NCBI GenBank assembly: GCA_002311635.1
Contig: DBZJ01000100.1
Coordinates: 1 to 64,000 of the forward strand
Reading direction: 5' to 3'
Source of the DNA: Syntrophaceae bacterium UBA1163
Lineage (GTDB): Bacteria > Desulfobacterota > BSN033 > UBA1163
DNA length: 64,000 nt
Under the pieces are notes generated by a model that did not search any database, was not told the origin of the DNA, and saw only the letters and a program-made list of their open reading frames with translations. How positions within the stretch are numbered: position 1 is the first letter of the stretch; every line of letters begins with the position of its first letter. This document shows positions 25,456-34,188 of this stretch, one piece after another. The translations under genes and the position numbers were made by a program.

Positions 25456-26750
25456 CTTATATTTCGTAAAAAGTGCGTTCTGAACAATACGATCTCTGCC
25501 CTAAAATCTGGGTCAAATATAATAAGTGGATTCTTCCGCGTAAGGTACCTAAAGAATATTAAAGTGACACAGAACCCAATAAAGCATGTCAAGGCCGTTG
25601 AAAGAGAAGCTCCCATAGCTGCATATCTTGGAACCAAAAAGATGTTTAGGCTTATGCTGACTATTCCTAATAATATCGCTAATAATGATGCGAGTCCAAA
25701 GGCACCTGCCTTCACATAATAAGGCGCTATCATAGAGGATAAAGGTAAAAACCACGCGGCCACCATTAGTATTCGAAAGTTACTAATGGAATCTAAAAAC
25801 TTTATTCCTGCATATAACAATAAAATAGGCTTGGCAAATATAACCATTAATATAACGGCTCCTCCCCATAGGTAAAAACCTAATCTTAAAGATCGAACTG
25901 TGATTTCATATTCGTCCATTGCATGAATTACTCTGGGGTACAAGACCATTTGAAAGGTCATCGGTATAAACATCAGATAGAAAGCAGCTGTCAGAGATAC
26001 CGCAAAAATACCTGCATTGGTTTCTCCGCAATATCGAAAAACGATGAGTTGGTTGATTCTCATATAAATGAATGTTGCTATTGTAGCTATATGCTGCTTC
26101 AGTCCTGCCATAATGATTCCTTTCGCAAGCGGCTTTGAAACCTTTCCAATTAACAGTTTGTCCTTTTTAAATCGTAAAAAAAGCATAATCAATGTTACCA
26201 TCTGTACAATAATTACACTGAACAAGATAAGTTTAATATCAACCAATTTCCCAAGATACGCTATGCTAATGATACCTGCAGTGCTCACGCCTTGAACGTA
26301 TCCTATAATCGCAGAGTATTGAATATTTCCAAGGGATTGTAAAAAAATAGTGAGGTTCCCTACGAGCATGGTAGCTACCAAAACGATGCTAAGGAGGAAC
26401 AAAAATCTTGAAGCCTCAGAAGAAATCTCTCGTGGAAACAAAACTGCGAAAACGGTCAAGGCAATAGATGCCGAAAGGGCATAGATCAGGCTTAACAACA
26501 AGATGGTCATGAACCTTGCCTTATCATCGGTCCCGTAAAGGGATTTATTCGCGAAATGATAGATTGCTGTGTCCATGCTAATGCCAAAAACAACTGCAAA
26601 TAACCCAATCCACGTCTGCATTTCGGCATAAATCCCTCTCATCGAAGGCCCTAAAGCGCGGTTGATCAAAGCGCCCGCCAAAAACCCAGCGGCTATGGCG
26701 AAGGTTCTACTACTCAACATCCAAACAAAATCACGTTTTAGATCTACCAA
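25452..26750 (-). CDS. Wzx-type polysaccharide flippase
   Basis: A 432-residue membrane protein with about 12 to 14 segments and no large soluble domain. The opening DLKRDFVWMLSSRTFAIAAGFLAGALINRALGP is typical of Wzx/MATE-like lipid-linked oligosaccharide translocases. It would move the finished repeat unit across the inner membrane. No Wzy polymerase is obvious beside it; one of the large membrane proteins at 37046-42309 could play that part. Coupled to the DegT gene by a four-base overlap. Confidence 0.78.
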   Translation of the reverse strand: MVDLKRDFVWMLSSRTFAIAAGFLAGALINRALGPSMRGIYAEMQTWIGLFAVVFGISMDTAIYHFANKSLYGTDDKARFMTILLLSLIYALSASIALTVFAVLFPREISSEASRFLFLLSIVLVATMLVGNLTIFLQSLGNIQYSAIIGYVQGVSTAGIISIAYLGKLVDIKLILFSVIIVQMVTLIMLFLRFKKDKLLIGKVSKPLAKGIIMAGLKQHIATIATFIYMRINQLIVFRYCGETNAGIFAVSLTAAFYLMFIPMTFQMVLYPRVIHAMDEYEITVRSLRLGFYLWGGAVILMVIFAKPILLLYAGIKFLDSISNFRILMVAAWFLPLSSMIAPYYVKAGAFGLASLLAILLGIVSISLNIFLVPRYAAMGASLSTALTCFIGFCVTLIFFRYLTRKNPLIIFDPDFRAEIVLFRTHFLRNIR

Positions 26751-26782
26751 AGCCTAATTCCCCCTTAGACATATCTTCTCTT

Positions 26783-27835
26783 TCAATGCAGTTCTCTCTT
26801 TCCGCTTTTGGTGATGATGGGAATTGTTCTCATCCAAAGTTGTTTTTCCCACCACGGCCGGTTTTCGCGATACCATTCGATGGTTCTCCGAAGCCCCTCT
26901 TCCCAGGTAACCTTGGGCTCCCATTGGAAACGTCTTTTCATCTTCTGGATATTACCTGTGTGCCTAAACACTTGTCCAGGCCGATCCTCGACAAATTCAA
27001 TAATCGATTCGTCCTTTCCCATCATCTTTACAATATCCTTTGCGATGGAAAGGACCGAACGGTGGACTCCTGCGGCGACATTAAATACTTCTCCTTTCAC
27101 CTTTCCGAGGTCTGCATGCAACAGCATATCAAGCGCGACGCAAAGGTCCTGCACAAAAATATAATCTCTGGAAGCGTTTCCGTTCCCGTGAACCCGAATT
27201 GGCTCATTTAGGATACAACTAGTAATAAATCGCGGGATTGCCTTTTCAAGATGCTGGTAGGGGCCGTAATTGTTAAATGGTCGGACGATGATGACGGGTT
27301 CATCATAAGTAGTCCAGTACGAATACACAAGTCGATCTGCACCAGCTTTTGCGGAAGCATATGGACTCATCGGCATTAATGGGTGAATTTCGTCCATCTT
27401 TTCTTTCAATGCCGTTCCGTAGACCTCTGATGTCGAGATATGGATGAAACGTTCAACTCGATCCCTATATTTCAAGACAGCATTAGCAATTGTCTGAGTG
27501 CCTAAGACATCAGTTTCAAAAAAAATATAATTATCGTAAATAGAGCGAGTAACATGGGTCTCGGCTGCGAAATGGATGACTACATCTGATTGGGAGACTA
27601 TCGTATCGACGAGCCCTCCATTCTTCACATTACCATACCAAAAAACTATTCTCTTCTCAGCGTGAGTGTTAATATTCACAGGCAAATTCTCAATGTTTCC
27701 GGCATACGTTAGGGCATCCAGAACGATAATCTTATACTCAGGATATTTGCCAAAGAGGTACCTTACAAAATTACTTCCCATGAAACCGGCACCACCAGTA
27801 ACCAGTATGGTTTTCTCCACGTTCACCACCTCCAT
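26783..27835 (-). CDS. NAD-dependent sugar-nucleotide epimerase/dehydratase (RmlB-like)
   Basis: A 350-residue short-chain dehydrogenase of the extended type. The NAD site is TGGAGFMGSN, the catalytic pair is YASAK (Tyr, Lys), and a Thr/Ser lies in STSEVYG. LDALTYAGNIENL is characteristic of dTDP-glucose 4,6-dehydratases. The product would be a 4-keto-6-deoxy sugar, which fits the aminotransferase nearby. The start could also be the internal GTG-like codon near residue 6. No RmlA is seen in the window. Confidence 0.8.
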   Translation of the reverse strand: MEVVNVEKTILVTGGAGFMGSNFVRYLFGKYPEYKIIVLDALTYAGNIENLPVNINTHAEKRIVFWYGNVKNGGLVDTIVSQSDVVIHFAAETHVTRSIYDNYIFFETDVLGTQTIANAVLKYRDRVERFIHISTSEVYGTALKEKMDEIHPLMPMSPYASAKAGADRLVYSYWTTYDEPVIIVRPFNNYGPYQHLEKAIPRFITSCILNEPIRVHGNGNASRDYIFVQDLCVALDMLLHADLGKVKGEVFNVAAGVHRSVLSIAKDIVKMMGKDESIIEFVEDRPGQVFRHTGNIQKMKRRFQWEPKVTWEEGLRRTIEWYRENRPWWEKQLWMRTIPIITKSGKRELH

Positions 27836-27980
27836 TAAACTTCTTTAATAGCTATTGCACTCGCCAGATCAAGACAACTCCAAGGGGCCTTAAACTATGT
27901 AAAGCATACGAGACCGCAATGAACATAATCCTGGCGATCGACGTTGATTAAGTGGAATCAAATTGTTTTCCACATTGGTG

Positions 27981-28886
27981 TTACCAAATTCCCCCATGTA
28001 AATTCTTCCTAGAAGTTGTAGTCTCCTGTTGGCGTTTTACAAACGGCGGTTCATTAAACGGAACGAATTTGATTAATGGAATATTCTCCTTCAAAAAAAA
28101 GACTTCGGCTTGGCTATAAGTCTTATTATAGGTACGTTCTGATACATCAAACCAACAGACCCCTTCCTTTCTACCATTGGGTGACGAAATTACGATCAAT
28201 TGCCCGTTGTGCTCCGGATGCTTTTCTACAAAGGCATCAATAATTTCCTGTAATTTACTAGCTTTTTGCTCAACACTAGGTGATTTGAATTGAAATCCCA
28301 ACTTGTCCGTTACATCTCTTGCGGGAACCCCGGAATAAATATGATTTGGAATCATATCCCGAGTAACCACTGATCCCGCTAACGCCATACTCCTTTCACC
28401 AACGTGAATTGGCGATACAATGCAATGACCAACGAACCATGCATCTTTTCCCACATACATATATTTTCTTGAGAAGAACCTGCAACCTTCTAGTATATCT
28501 CCAAACTGAATATGAGTCCAAAATTGACTGTGGGCGCCAATTCCAACATTATCGTCTATATCAAGCCCCTCCATCGAATCTAGTATCGTATTCTCACCAA
28601 TCCAACAGTTGCGCCCTATCTGCAGTGCTTTTTCCCCGTGGAGGAAGGAAAAACAATGCACCTTACTGTAATCACCTAAGCGAAACTCTGGAACCATTAT
28701 CCTTGTTTGTTGCCCGATGAAAGAAAAATCGCCTAACACAACTTTATTAGCTGCCCCGATTTTACCTGTAATCAGGACTCCCTTTTCAACTACTACCCCT
28801 TTTCCTAGAAACAATTCCTTCGCGTCGATTTCACCTTCTATTTTAGGTTCAAAAATCATTTTCAACTCCCTGCTCCTCCTGGGCAT
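27981..28886 (-). CDS. Left-handed beta-helix (hexapeptide) acyltransferase-like protein
   Basis: A 301-residue protein. About residues 25-205 are hexapeptide repeats (I/V-G-x-x-x-x pattern), ending GSVVTRDMIPNHIYSGVPARDV, the signature of acetyltransferases such as WbbJ or MaeB-like enzymes. A C-terminal extension of about 85 residues is not recognised. The likely role is O- or N-acetylation of a sugar. The substrate is not visible. Confidence 0.75.
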   Translation of the reverse strand: MPRRSRELKMIFEPKIEGEIDAKELFLGKGVVVEKGVLITGKIGAANKVVLGDFSFIGQQTRIMVPEFRLGDYSKVHCFSFLHGEKALQIGRNCWIGENTILDSMEGLDIDDNVGIGAHSQFWTHIQFGDILEGCRFFSRKYMYVGKDAWFVGHCIVSPIHVGERSMALAGSVVTRDMIPNHIYSGVPARDVTDKLGFQFKSPSVEQKASKLQEIIDAFVEKHPEHNGQLIVISSPNGRKEGVCWFDVSERTYNKTYSQAEVFFLKENIPLIKFVPFNEPPFVKRQQETTTSRKNLHGGIW

Positions 28887-29001
28887 AATTGAATAATCTG
28901 AATCGGCTAATCATTTTTGTTATTCCTATTCTTCCTAAAAGGGGCTTTGATCTTCCATCTCTTTATGACGAATCCGCATCCTCAAAAGATTCTCTGAGAT
29001 C

Positions 29002-30168
29002 TTATCTCTTGGCAACTGACAAACGGGTATCATTCGTCACTTGAAAAACCCTTTCTTTCCAGTCGAATACAAAAGCGTTCTTTCTCTCCTGACATAATCC
29101 CTTCACTCTATCGAGATATTCTTGATCAGTAAAGAGTTGTTGAATTTTATCCACAACAGCCTTTTCATCCCTCGGATCGAATGTCAGTTCATCATATTGG
29201 AGAATATCTATGACACCAGGAATTCTGCTCCCAAAACAGGGCAGGTTGAGTCCGAGGGCTTCTAACATGGCGTTGGGCATTCCTTCGCTCGATGAAGGTA
29301 ATACAAAGACATCGGAAGCAAGGAAAATCTTCCAAAGATCCTCTTTCTCAAGCCAACCTGTAAAAATAACCCGTTTGTCTATCTCTAATTGTTTTGTCAA
29401 CCTTTGCAAGGACTCCTGATAGCGGGAATCAGCTTTGGTGGAGCCTTCTCCCACAACCAAGACATAAATGTTTTTTGCTTGGATTTTCGGTAAGCATTCT
29501 ATTAGGGTTTCAATATTCTTGCCCCGGTTTAAGATCCCGGCTGTCACCAAAATTTTCGCATCTCCAGTGATGCCGTATTTCTCTCTGGTCTTGGAAATAT
29601 CTTCTGGTTCATGAATGTCCATGGGAGGAATATTGTTACAGAGAACCTGAACATCGATGTTTTTTTTCTTCCCTAATCCATTTAGAATTTCTCCCCGGGC
29701 GGTGATATTATTGGTGATAATCCGATCAGAAAAATGTAACCCGATGTTTTCTATAGCCCTATTTAAATACACGGCATATCTAAAAGAATTCCTCATCTTG
29801 AGACCGAAGGATGAGTTTCCCCTGATGAAGGTGACCATAGGCCTTTTTAGAAACCATTTTGAAAAACCCTGTATAAAGGCATATAGGGACCCGAAGGCGA
29901 TTAAGAGATCAATTCCGTTTCTCCAGGCTATCCAAATACACCACAGAGGAAATACAGAAAGAACCAGCAATCTCACTATCAAACCATCTGTCGTTTTAAA
30001 TGGGAAATACATTACATGGTTATGGAAAAGAGAATGTTTAATCTGAATCGGAGACAAGGATAGACAATGGATTTCACAGTCTCTCTCCAAAAAGGCTTCG
30101 AGCATCATGACGAATCTGTCGTAAGCCCCCCCTCTTCTAATCGTATACATGGCTGTCATAACCTTCAT
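29002..30168 (-). CDS. GT4-family glycosyltransferase
   Basis: A 388-residue GT-B enzyme. The start MKVMTAMYTIRRGGAYDRF is acceptor-domain like. The donor domain contains TAGILNRGKNIETLIECL and LPSSSEGMPNAMLEALGLNLP with the expected Glu pair. One hydrophobic segment (about 65-85) suggests membrane contact. It is one of three GT4 enzymes in the locus. Sugar specificity is unknown. Confidence 0.82.
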   Translation of the reverse strand: MKVMTAMYTIRRGGAYDRFVMMLEAFLERDCEIHCLSLSPIQIKHSLFHNHVMYFPFKTTDGLIVRLLVLSVFPLWCIWIAWRNGIDLLIAFGSLYAFIQGFSKWFLKRPMVTFIRGNSSFGLKMRNSFRYAVYLNRAIENIGLHFSDRIITNNITARGEILNGLGKKKNIDVQVLCNNIPPMDIHEPEDISKTREKYGITGDAKILVTAGILNRGKNIETLIECLPKIQAKNIYVLVVGEGSTKADSRYQESLQRLTKQLEIDKRVIFTGWLEKEDLWKIFLASDVFVLPSSSEGMPNAMLEALGLNLPCFGSRIPGVIDILQYDELTFDPRDEKAVVDKIQQLFTDQEYLDRVKGLCQERKNAFVFDWKERVFQVTNDTRLSVAKR

Positions 30169-30310
30169 TTCAGTAACCCTGAAAATAACGTGACCGTGTC
30201 CGTGTCTCGCGTTTGAAACCTATTGAATTTTCATGCCCGTAGCTGAAAACATCCGTCACGAAGGATCGCCTCCATAACCAAAACTTTACAATCATCAGTT
30301 CCTGACTTGC

Positions 30311-30940
30311 TTATGGAACGCAGATATCTTTTATGCAAATTGAATTCCGGCTGAAGATATCTTCAAGCCTTTCCCTCTTTTTTTCGCTATCTATTAACGA
30401 AGTGATCAATATCCCATCGGGTTTGAGTTCCTGAACCCGACTCACGGGTTCTATTTCGTAGCCAAAGATGATTCGTGGTGTCATTTTCTCATCATCTTCA
30501 ACAATTCCAACTAACTTCAAATTCACTCCCTGAAGGGTAATGTAAGCCACTTCCATCTCATCGCTCACTCCGTAGAAGACAATTCGCTGTAACCCCTCGC
30601 CTTGCATCTCCAGTAGCTTCTGACTAATAATATTCTTCAATTCTGAATAATGTTGAACGATATAAGAAATGAGATGAAGACTAAGTTTCGCTCTCTCTGC
30701 AAAACCTTTTGGAGTTAAATAGTATCCAATTTTCCGATGATTTAGACCCCGGATTCGAATGAGTCCTTTCCGAGCCATCCTTTTTAAACAGGCATTCGTA
30801 ACCCCTAAAGCGATGCCGAATTTGTGACTCAACTCGCGTTGCGAGATAATAGGGTTCCTTCCCAACTCCTCGAGAAGTCGAAGATCCCGCATCTCTCCAG
30901 ATGGTTTAAATATGTTTGGGCTTTCTACCTGTTTTTCCAT
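30311..30940 (-). CDS. EPS-type winged-helix regulator with C-terminal Rossmann-like domain
   Basis: A 209-residue protein. The first about 95 residues are a MarR-type winged helix (LEELGRNPIISQRELSHKFGIALGVTNACLKRMARKGLIRIRG) of the kind found in exopolysaccharide loci. The rest (about 110-209) has alternating strands and helices (RIVFYGVSDEMEVAYITLQG, LVGIVEDD, GILITSL) that resemble the CoA- or nucleotide-sugar-binding fold of PglD N-domains. It may sense a sugar nucleotide and control the locus. Its own promoter region holds leader element A. Confidence 0.7.
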   Translation of the reverse strand: MEKQVESPNIFKPSGEMRDLRLLEELGRNPIISQRELSHKFGIALGVTNACLKRMARKGLIRIRGLNHRKIGYYLTPKGFAERAKLSLHLISYIVQHYSELKNIISQKLLEMQGEGLQRIVFYGVSDEMEVAYITLQGVNLKLVGIVEDDEKMTPRIIFGYEIEPVSRVQELKPDGILITSLIDSEKKRERLEDIFSRNSICIKDICVP

Positions 30941-30993
30941 TTTGGCGACTGATCGTTAAGTCTTCTTAACCATTGAACCGGGGAAATCGTTTT

Positions 30994-31106
30994 CGGTAAA
31001 GGCTACGAAGCCAGTTTGGTCTTTAGTTAAATGCTTATGTGAAAGGTTTTGAAGCCCAACAACATACCCCTTTAACCAAACCGGCATCCTTACCCTTCCC
31101 TCTGGA
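30994..31106 (-). promoter_or_regulatory. Leader element A before the EPS regulator
   Basis: On the minus strand the core GGATGCCGGTTTGG and its imperfect partner CCAAACTGGCTTCG flank a hairpin-forming centre and end in GTAGCCTTTACC. It is upstream of the regulator start by about 55 bases. Element C (38650-38765) has the same paired core, and element B (34021-34120) shares both ends. Other parts of 30941-31313 show no gene. Confidence 0.5.
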
Positions 31107-31113
31107 CTATTGA

Positions 31114-31141
31114 CTTTTAATCTTTTGGCAACTTTTGTAAA
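31114..31141 (-). promoter_or_regulatory. Possible sigma-70 promoter for the EPS regulator
   Basis: On the minus strand TTTACA (31136-31141) is followed after 16 bp by TAAAAG (31114-31119). Transcription would begin just inside leader element A, giving a 5' leader of about 165 bases. Confidence 0.3.
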
Positions 31142-31313
31142 TCATAGCTCTATTTTTGTAATCCGTTCATTATCCGAACACAAAAATGAAAAAAAATAAT
31201 AATGCTCTCAAGCACTCGACAATATTGGAAAATTCACGAACATTGATTCCCCCATAGGGCCAAGATCAATTCTTTATTGATAAATGACAAGCAATTTCTA
31301 TACCGTTCCAATT

Positions 31314-32477
31314 TTAGGAATTCAAGATATTCGTGTAAATGCTCCTAATTCGTTTAATATATTCTGACCATAATGCCCTTTGTTCAACAATCAGGCGATT
31401 TTTTGTTGGACCTTTCTGTAACAATTCATGGTTACGAATGGCATCGATAATCCTACTGGCTAAGGATTTTGGTTCGTGTGGAGAAATTAGAAATCCGTTC
31501 TCTCCATTAATAATCCACTCCCTGTTGGCCGGAATATCTGTGACCACCGGAAAAGCTCCGGACCCCATTGCCTCAAGCAAAGAAACTGACGTCCCATCGT
31601 ATAGAGAGGTCGATACATAAATATCTGCTTGGGACAAAAGATTTGGCATCTGGTCATGGGGCACCCGCCCCAAAAACTTTACAGATGAATTGATATTCAA
31701 GTTCTTTACCTCTTTCTCTAAAACCACTTTCTCAGACCCCTCTCCAGCAATTAGAAATTTTGTCCCCGGTTCTTCCTTCAGGACAATTGGAATAGCCCGG
31801 ATTAACAAAGAAACGTTGTAGATCGGGAGAAGGTTCCGATTGCTCAGAATCGTGATAGGTCTGTTCCACGACTCCACTTCCCTATTCTTCCCGGTCTCTA
31901 AAAATGAGGCATCAATGCCCATTGGAATTGTTGAGATTTTTTTAGTTGGCACACCCAATCGCTCTAATTCCTTTTTCTGCACCTCTGAGACACAATTGAG
32001 ATGGTCCGCTTTTTTGCAAACATAGACAAATATCTTTCTAAGAAATCCCGGTCTATCTAAAGCCATTCTTAAATCGGAACCATGGATGGTTACAATAAAT
32101 GGTTTTCTTAGAAGGGCCTTAATCCAAACCCCGATCAGGCCTGTTGGAATCGCCCAGTGGACATGAATCACATCGCATTTGTCCCTTAACACGGTATAAA
32201 CCGTTAAGAAGAACCCGGTGACATAATAAAGAATCATTCTGAGAAACGGGATTTTTTTATACTCGACGAGGAGTTTGTTTCTGGCAAAAAAGGGAAAACG
32301 ATAGACCTTTATCCCATCCTCTTCTTCAAAATAACGGCTCCCTTCATAAATCCTCGGAGTAACAACAGAAATTTCGTATCCTTCCTTTTGTAGCAATGAG
32401 GCTATTTTTTTGATAAAGATGCCACGATAGGAATCCTTAAAATCCGGATAGGCATTGGTAAGGAATAAAATCCTCAT
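31314..32477 (-). CDS. GT4-family glycosyltransferase
   Basis: A 387-residue GT-B enzyme starting MRILFLTNAYPDF. The open frame continues to 32561, but those 28 residues are coded by repeat DNA around the GxxExxY ORF, so the ATG at 32477 is chosen. The donor domain has VSTSLYDGTSVSLLEAMGSG, the EX7E-type block (Asp/Glu at the first site). It probably adds one sugar of the repeat unit on the cytoplasmic face. No strong Shine-Dalgarno site precedes this ATG, perhaps because the repeat replaced it. Confidence 0.8.
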   Translation of the reverse strand: MRILFLTNAYPDFKDSYRGIFIKKIASLLQKEGYEISVVTPRIYEGSRYFEEEDGIKVYRFPFFARNKLLVEYKKIPFLRMILYYVTGFFLTVYTVLRDKCDVIHVHWAIPTGLIGVWIKALLRKPFIVTIHGSDLRMALDRPGFLRKIFVYVCKKADHLNCVSEVQKKELERLGVPTKKISTIPMGIDASFLETGKNREVESWNRPITILSNRNLLPIYNVSLLIRAIPIVLKEEPGTKFLIAGEGSEKVVLEKEVKNLNINSSVKFLGRVPHDQMPNLLSQADIYVSTSLYDGTSVSLLEAMGSGAFPVVTDIPANREWIINGENGFLISPHEPKSLASRIIDAIRNHELLQKGPTKNRLIVEQRALWSEYIKRIRSIYTNILNS

Positions 32478-32565
32478 AAGGAAGCCAAGAATACAGGAGA
32501 ATTCAAAATGATTTTTTCTTGCCTTCCTGCATTCCTTATAATAAGGAAACCAGGAATACAAGAAT

Positions 32566-32958
32566 TTATTTACGAATAACCCTTTTTACCTCCAAAACAG
32601 GTTTGGAGAAATTTATGATCAAACCATGCTCCTTGCCCAGTGCCTTAAGATAAGATTTTACGATTGCGAAGTGGAAATCTTCGACATTTTTGACTGCCTT
32701 CAACTCAACGACAATAGTATCGTCGACAATGAGATCCAGCCTGTGCCTTCCAACTTCAATTTCATCATATTTAATGACCACTTCCCGCTGTCTTTGAACT
32801 TTGAGATTTTGTTTGTGCAATTCGATAATAAGGGCGTTTTCATAGACCGATTCCAAAAATCCAGGTCCCAATTTCTTATGGACCTCAATCGCACACCCGA
32901 TAATTTTGTTCGTTAGTCCTGCATGTTCTAATCCTTTTCCTGGTTTCATCGCTTCCAT
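32566..32958 (-). CDS. GxxExxY protein (PD-(D/E)xK-like)
   Basis: A 130-residue protein with the family block IEVHKKLGPGFLESVYENAL, which gives the GxxExxY motif. A later HRLDLIVDDTIVVELKAVKN contains the Asp, Glu and Lys of a PD-(D/E)xK nuclease-like core. Biochemical function of the family is not established. It interrupts a glycosyltransferase operon and is flanked by CAGGAA/TTCCTG-rich repeats, one of which forms the C-terminus of the upstream GT2 gene. This suggests insertion as a mobile unit. Confidence 0.85.
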   Translation of the reverse strand: MEAMKPGKGLEHAGLTNKIIGCAIEVHKKLGPGFLESVYENALIIELHKQNLKVQRQREVVIKYDEIEVGRHRLDLIVDDTIVVELKAVKNVEDFHFAIVKSYLKALGKEHGLIINFSKPVLEVKRVIRK

Positions 32959-33003
32959 AGATTTTGTTGCTTGATCCTAAGTTTCATGGCTTCTTCAGGC
33001 TAT

Positions 33004-33981
33004 TTATCCTTGGCTTTTTTCCTGAGTTCCTGGCTTCCTCATCTCATTTCTTAATTCTAAATTCTCCTTCTGAACCCGGAGTATCTCTCTTCGAAGAGAA
33101 ACGATCTGGATAGCAATAAACCCAAATGAGAGTATCTGAATCCCTCCTAAAATTAATAAGATGGCAAATGTGATGAGCGGTCTTCCAGGCGTCAAATCTC
33201 CCGAGAACCTCAAATACGCAATATATAGACCAATCAAAAGGCCGATAGTAAGAGTTAAAAGTCCGATAAAACCAAATACGATCATGGGTTTTTCAAATGC
33301 AGAAAAGACCAGATGAGAGAGAGCTGTTTTCCTAAATTTAAATTTGGATTTACCTTTCTTCCGACTGCTTAATATCGCCGGGCTCTCTTTAACACGATAT
33401 CCAAGGGCTAATGCCTTAGAGAGAATCTCGAGGTGGATTTCTTTCCCATCTGATTCGATCTCAAGAGAATCAAGAACTTTTTTCCGGTAGGCACGGAAGA
33501 TCCCGGTGGATGTGTAAATCCGGTTCGGCATGACCAATCGAAGTATTCTGTTTCCCAGCTTACTCACCCATAATCGAAGAACAGGGACGTTTTCAACCCC
33601 TCCTCCGGGCATATATGGGGATGCAAGGACGAGATCAACCTCGGCTTCTCTCCTCAACGTCTCAACGAGATCGAGTATATATTGCGGGCTATAGCTTAGA
33701 TCTGCATCAATGGAAACGATTATCTCTCCACTCGATTCCTTAAAACCTTTCCTTAATGCCATTCCACGGCCGGCATTCTTCGAGTAAGAAACAACTTTCA
33801 ACTTCTTATCCTCCCCCGCTAATCGACTTAAAACGTCAAGGGTGTTGTCGAGACTTCCATCATTGACTGCAATAATCTCATATTTCCCCCTGAACGAAGC
33901 CAACACCTCCTCAACCCGGCTCAGGGTAGATTCTGCATTCTCAGCCTCATTAAACATCGGGATGACGATTGAAAGGTCCAT
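33004..33981 (-). CDS. GT2 glycosyltransferase (dolichyl-phosphate-mannose-synthase-like)
   Basis: A 325-residue protein. The GT-A domain (1-230) has SIVIPMFNEAENAE, VNDGSLDNT and the metal-binding DADLS. Two membrane segments follow (about 235-260 and 275-300), then a coiled tail. It would move a sugar from a nucleotide to polyprenyl phosphate, supplying GT-C enzymes. The last about ten residues (KPGTQEKSQG) are encoded by repeat DNA shared with the GxxExxY insert, so the original C-terminus was probably altered. Confidence 0.8.
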   Translation of the reverse strand: MDLSIVIPMFNEAENAESTLSRVEEVLASFRGKYEIIAVNDGSLDNTLDVLSRLAGEDKKLKVVSYSKNAGRGMALRKGFKESSGEIIVSIDADLSYSPQYILDLVETLRREAEVDLVLASPYMPGGGVENVPVLRLWVSKLGNRILRLVMPNRIYTSTGIFRAYRKKVLDSLEIESDGKEIHLEILSKALALGYRVKESPAILSSRKKGKSKFKFRKTALSHLVFSAFEKPMIVFGFIGLLTLTIGLLIGLYIAYLRFSGDLTPGRPLITFAILLILGGIQILSFGFIAIQIVSLRREILRVQKENLELRNEMRKPGTQEKSQG

Positions 33982-34020
33982 AGTTTTTCTTAAAGTTACA
34001 GTTATGATGCCTGAATCGTC

Positions 34021-34120
34021 AGTAAAAGGCTACGTATCCTGTCTGTTGAATCAGCCCTCTACCGATTGGCGACGCGGGCTTTGTCATCAACCCACGACGA
34101 CTTATTGACCTTTAATTATA
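34021..34120 (-). promoter_or_regulatory. Leader element B with -10 box before the GT2 gene
   Basis: On the minus strand a TATAAT box (34115-34120) is followed by TTAAAGGTCAATA, a 5-bp stem AGCCC/GGGCT and a 3' end GGATACGTAGCCTTTTAC. The first and last parts match element A (ATTAAAAGTCAATA and GTAGCCTTTACC). A poor -35 (TTGCTT, 15-bp spacer) makes the promoter uncertain. The leader would be about 125 bases. Confidence 0.45.
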
Positions 34121-34130
34121 ATTATTAAAC

Positions 34131-34165
34131 AAAAAAAGCAAGATAAATAAATTATCTTGCTTTTT
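34131..34165 (-). terminator. Rho-independent terminator after the pilin genes
   Basis: The perfect 9-bp stem GCAAGATAA/TTATCTTGC (34138-34146, 34152-34160) has a 5-base loop, with a run of A on one side and T on the other, so it can work on both strands. It lies just after the last pilin stop at 34189 (minus strand). Confidence 0.8.
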
Positions 34166-34188
34166 CATTTCATTCCTGTTTAGACAAA

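Noticed and set aside
34021-34110. A c-di-GMP (GEMM) riboswitch before the GT2 gene
   Set aside because: The stretch contains ACAAAGCCC and GGTAGAGGGCT, which look partly alike, but the conserved GEMM core and stem order are not there.
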